Assembly: GCA_945903645.1 (NCBI GenBank)
Contig: CAMDOM010000002.1
Span: 104,034 to 168,033 of the forward strand
Reading direction: 5' to 3'
From: Chryseobacterium gleum
Lineage (GTDB): Bacteria > Bacteroidota > Bacteroidia > UBA10329
Length of the DNA: 64,000 nt
Below, in pieces: positions 63,317-64,000 of this stretch (its first letter is position 1; each line of letters begins with the position of its first letter). Position numbers and translations under genes: made by a program. Below the pieces are notes generated by a model, which was not told the DNA's origin, did no database searches, and was given only the letters and a program-made list of their open reading frames with translations.

Positions 63317-63829
63317 TTACAAATAACGCCTTTGCACAACGGATACATGATGCTGCACATGGCCAATCAATATAAACGCGATGGCGCGAGCGCTTATGCC
63401 ATGGGTAGGACCTTTGCCTATAATGGCACTTTCAGCATCCGTCATGTGCTCAAAAAGAAGTGCCGTAGTTCTCCTAACGGCCAAAAATTCTTCCAATAAA
63501 CTATCCATCGACCTAGTGCTCACGTCCGTAGCTTCGGCATATGCATCTTCGTCAAACGGTTGCAGTTGGGTAGCTACATCGCCTCTAGAAGTTACCAAAG
63601 AGCGATAAGCAAAAACGCGTTCCGTATCAATCAAATGCATCAGCACCGTTTTAATGCTCCATTTGCCACTAGCATACGAAAAATCATGCTTCTCCTTTGA
63701 TATTGAACCAAAGAAATGCACCACTTTCGTAGTGCTTTCTTCAATTAAAAATGAAAACTCTCCCGCTGCAACTTGGTCTAAATAGCGTTGGAAGTACGGG
63801 TCGTATTCGTTTGTTGTTGGTCTATTCAT
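63317..63829 (-). CDS. DinB family protein
   Basis: KWSIKTVLMHLIDTERVFAYRSL; ARAIAFILIGHVQHHVSVVQRRYL. Confidence 0.9.
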   Translation of the reverse strand: MNRPTTNEYDPYFQRYLDQVAAGEFSFLIEESTTKVVHFFGSISKEKHDFSYASGKWSIKTVLMHLIDTERVFAYRSLVTSRGDVATQLQPFDEDAYAEATDVSTRSMDSLLEEFLAVRRTTALLFEHMTDAESAIIGKGPTHGISARAIAFILIGHVQHHVSVVQRRYL

Positions 63830-63921
63830 CTTAATTTGTTATTCTAATTAGTTATCCAGCAGGTGACGAAAGTCGGAAAGTTTAATCTCGTTACACTTAG
63901 AAATTCAATCTGAAATTCCAG

Positions 63922-64000
63922 CTATTTCCTCCCAAACACTTTCCCCAATAGTTCTGAAATACGAGCAATGGGATTCTCGCGAATCAATCGCTCTTCTTCG
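63922..64000 (-). CDS. C-terminal end of an unidentified CDS, truncated by window edge
   Basis: Minus-strand frame EEERLIRENPIARISELLGKVFGRK followed by stop. Confidence 0.4.
   Translation of the reverse strand, partial: EEERLIRENPIARISELLGKVFGRK

Overview
The window is a gene-dense stretch of a Bacteroidetes chromosome. Support for this: T9SS C-terminal sorting domains, SusC-like TonB receptors, Bacteroidetes-type TAnnTTTG promoters, GH97, and an archaeal-like GGGP synthase homolog. Most genes are housekeeping or metabolic: apaG, rimO, udk, pyrR-pyrB, prmC, ligA, ribBA, efp, fused BCKDH E1, acyl-CoA synthetase, DEAD helicase. RNA-level features are one tRNA-Lys(TTT), one cobalamin riboswitch upstream of a BtuB/BtuG-like pair, and several strong terminators. 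The most interesting unexplained signal is a probable free-standing structured ncRNA gene (about 7000-7290) between convergent genes. It has its own promoter, a long-range closing helix, a GNRA hairpin, three CUUG-tetraloop hairpins and a terminator. Other items of note are a 227-bp MITE-like inverted-repeat element (39382-39608), a second inverted intergenic repeat (53529-53668), a perfect DtxR/MntR-type operator between a TonB receptor and mntR, an IS982 remnant next to an orphan T9SS sorting domain, an unannotated 39-aa membrane ORF coupled to a sodium symporter, a DxDDTA-motif protein resembling terpene-cyclase toroids, and a radical SAM protein with a CX4CX2C motif. No CRISPR array, prophage or complete defence system was seen. 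All family calls were made by eye, without database searches.
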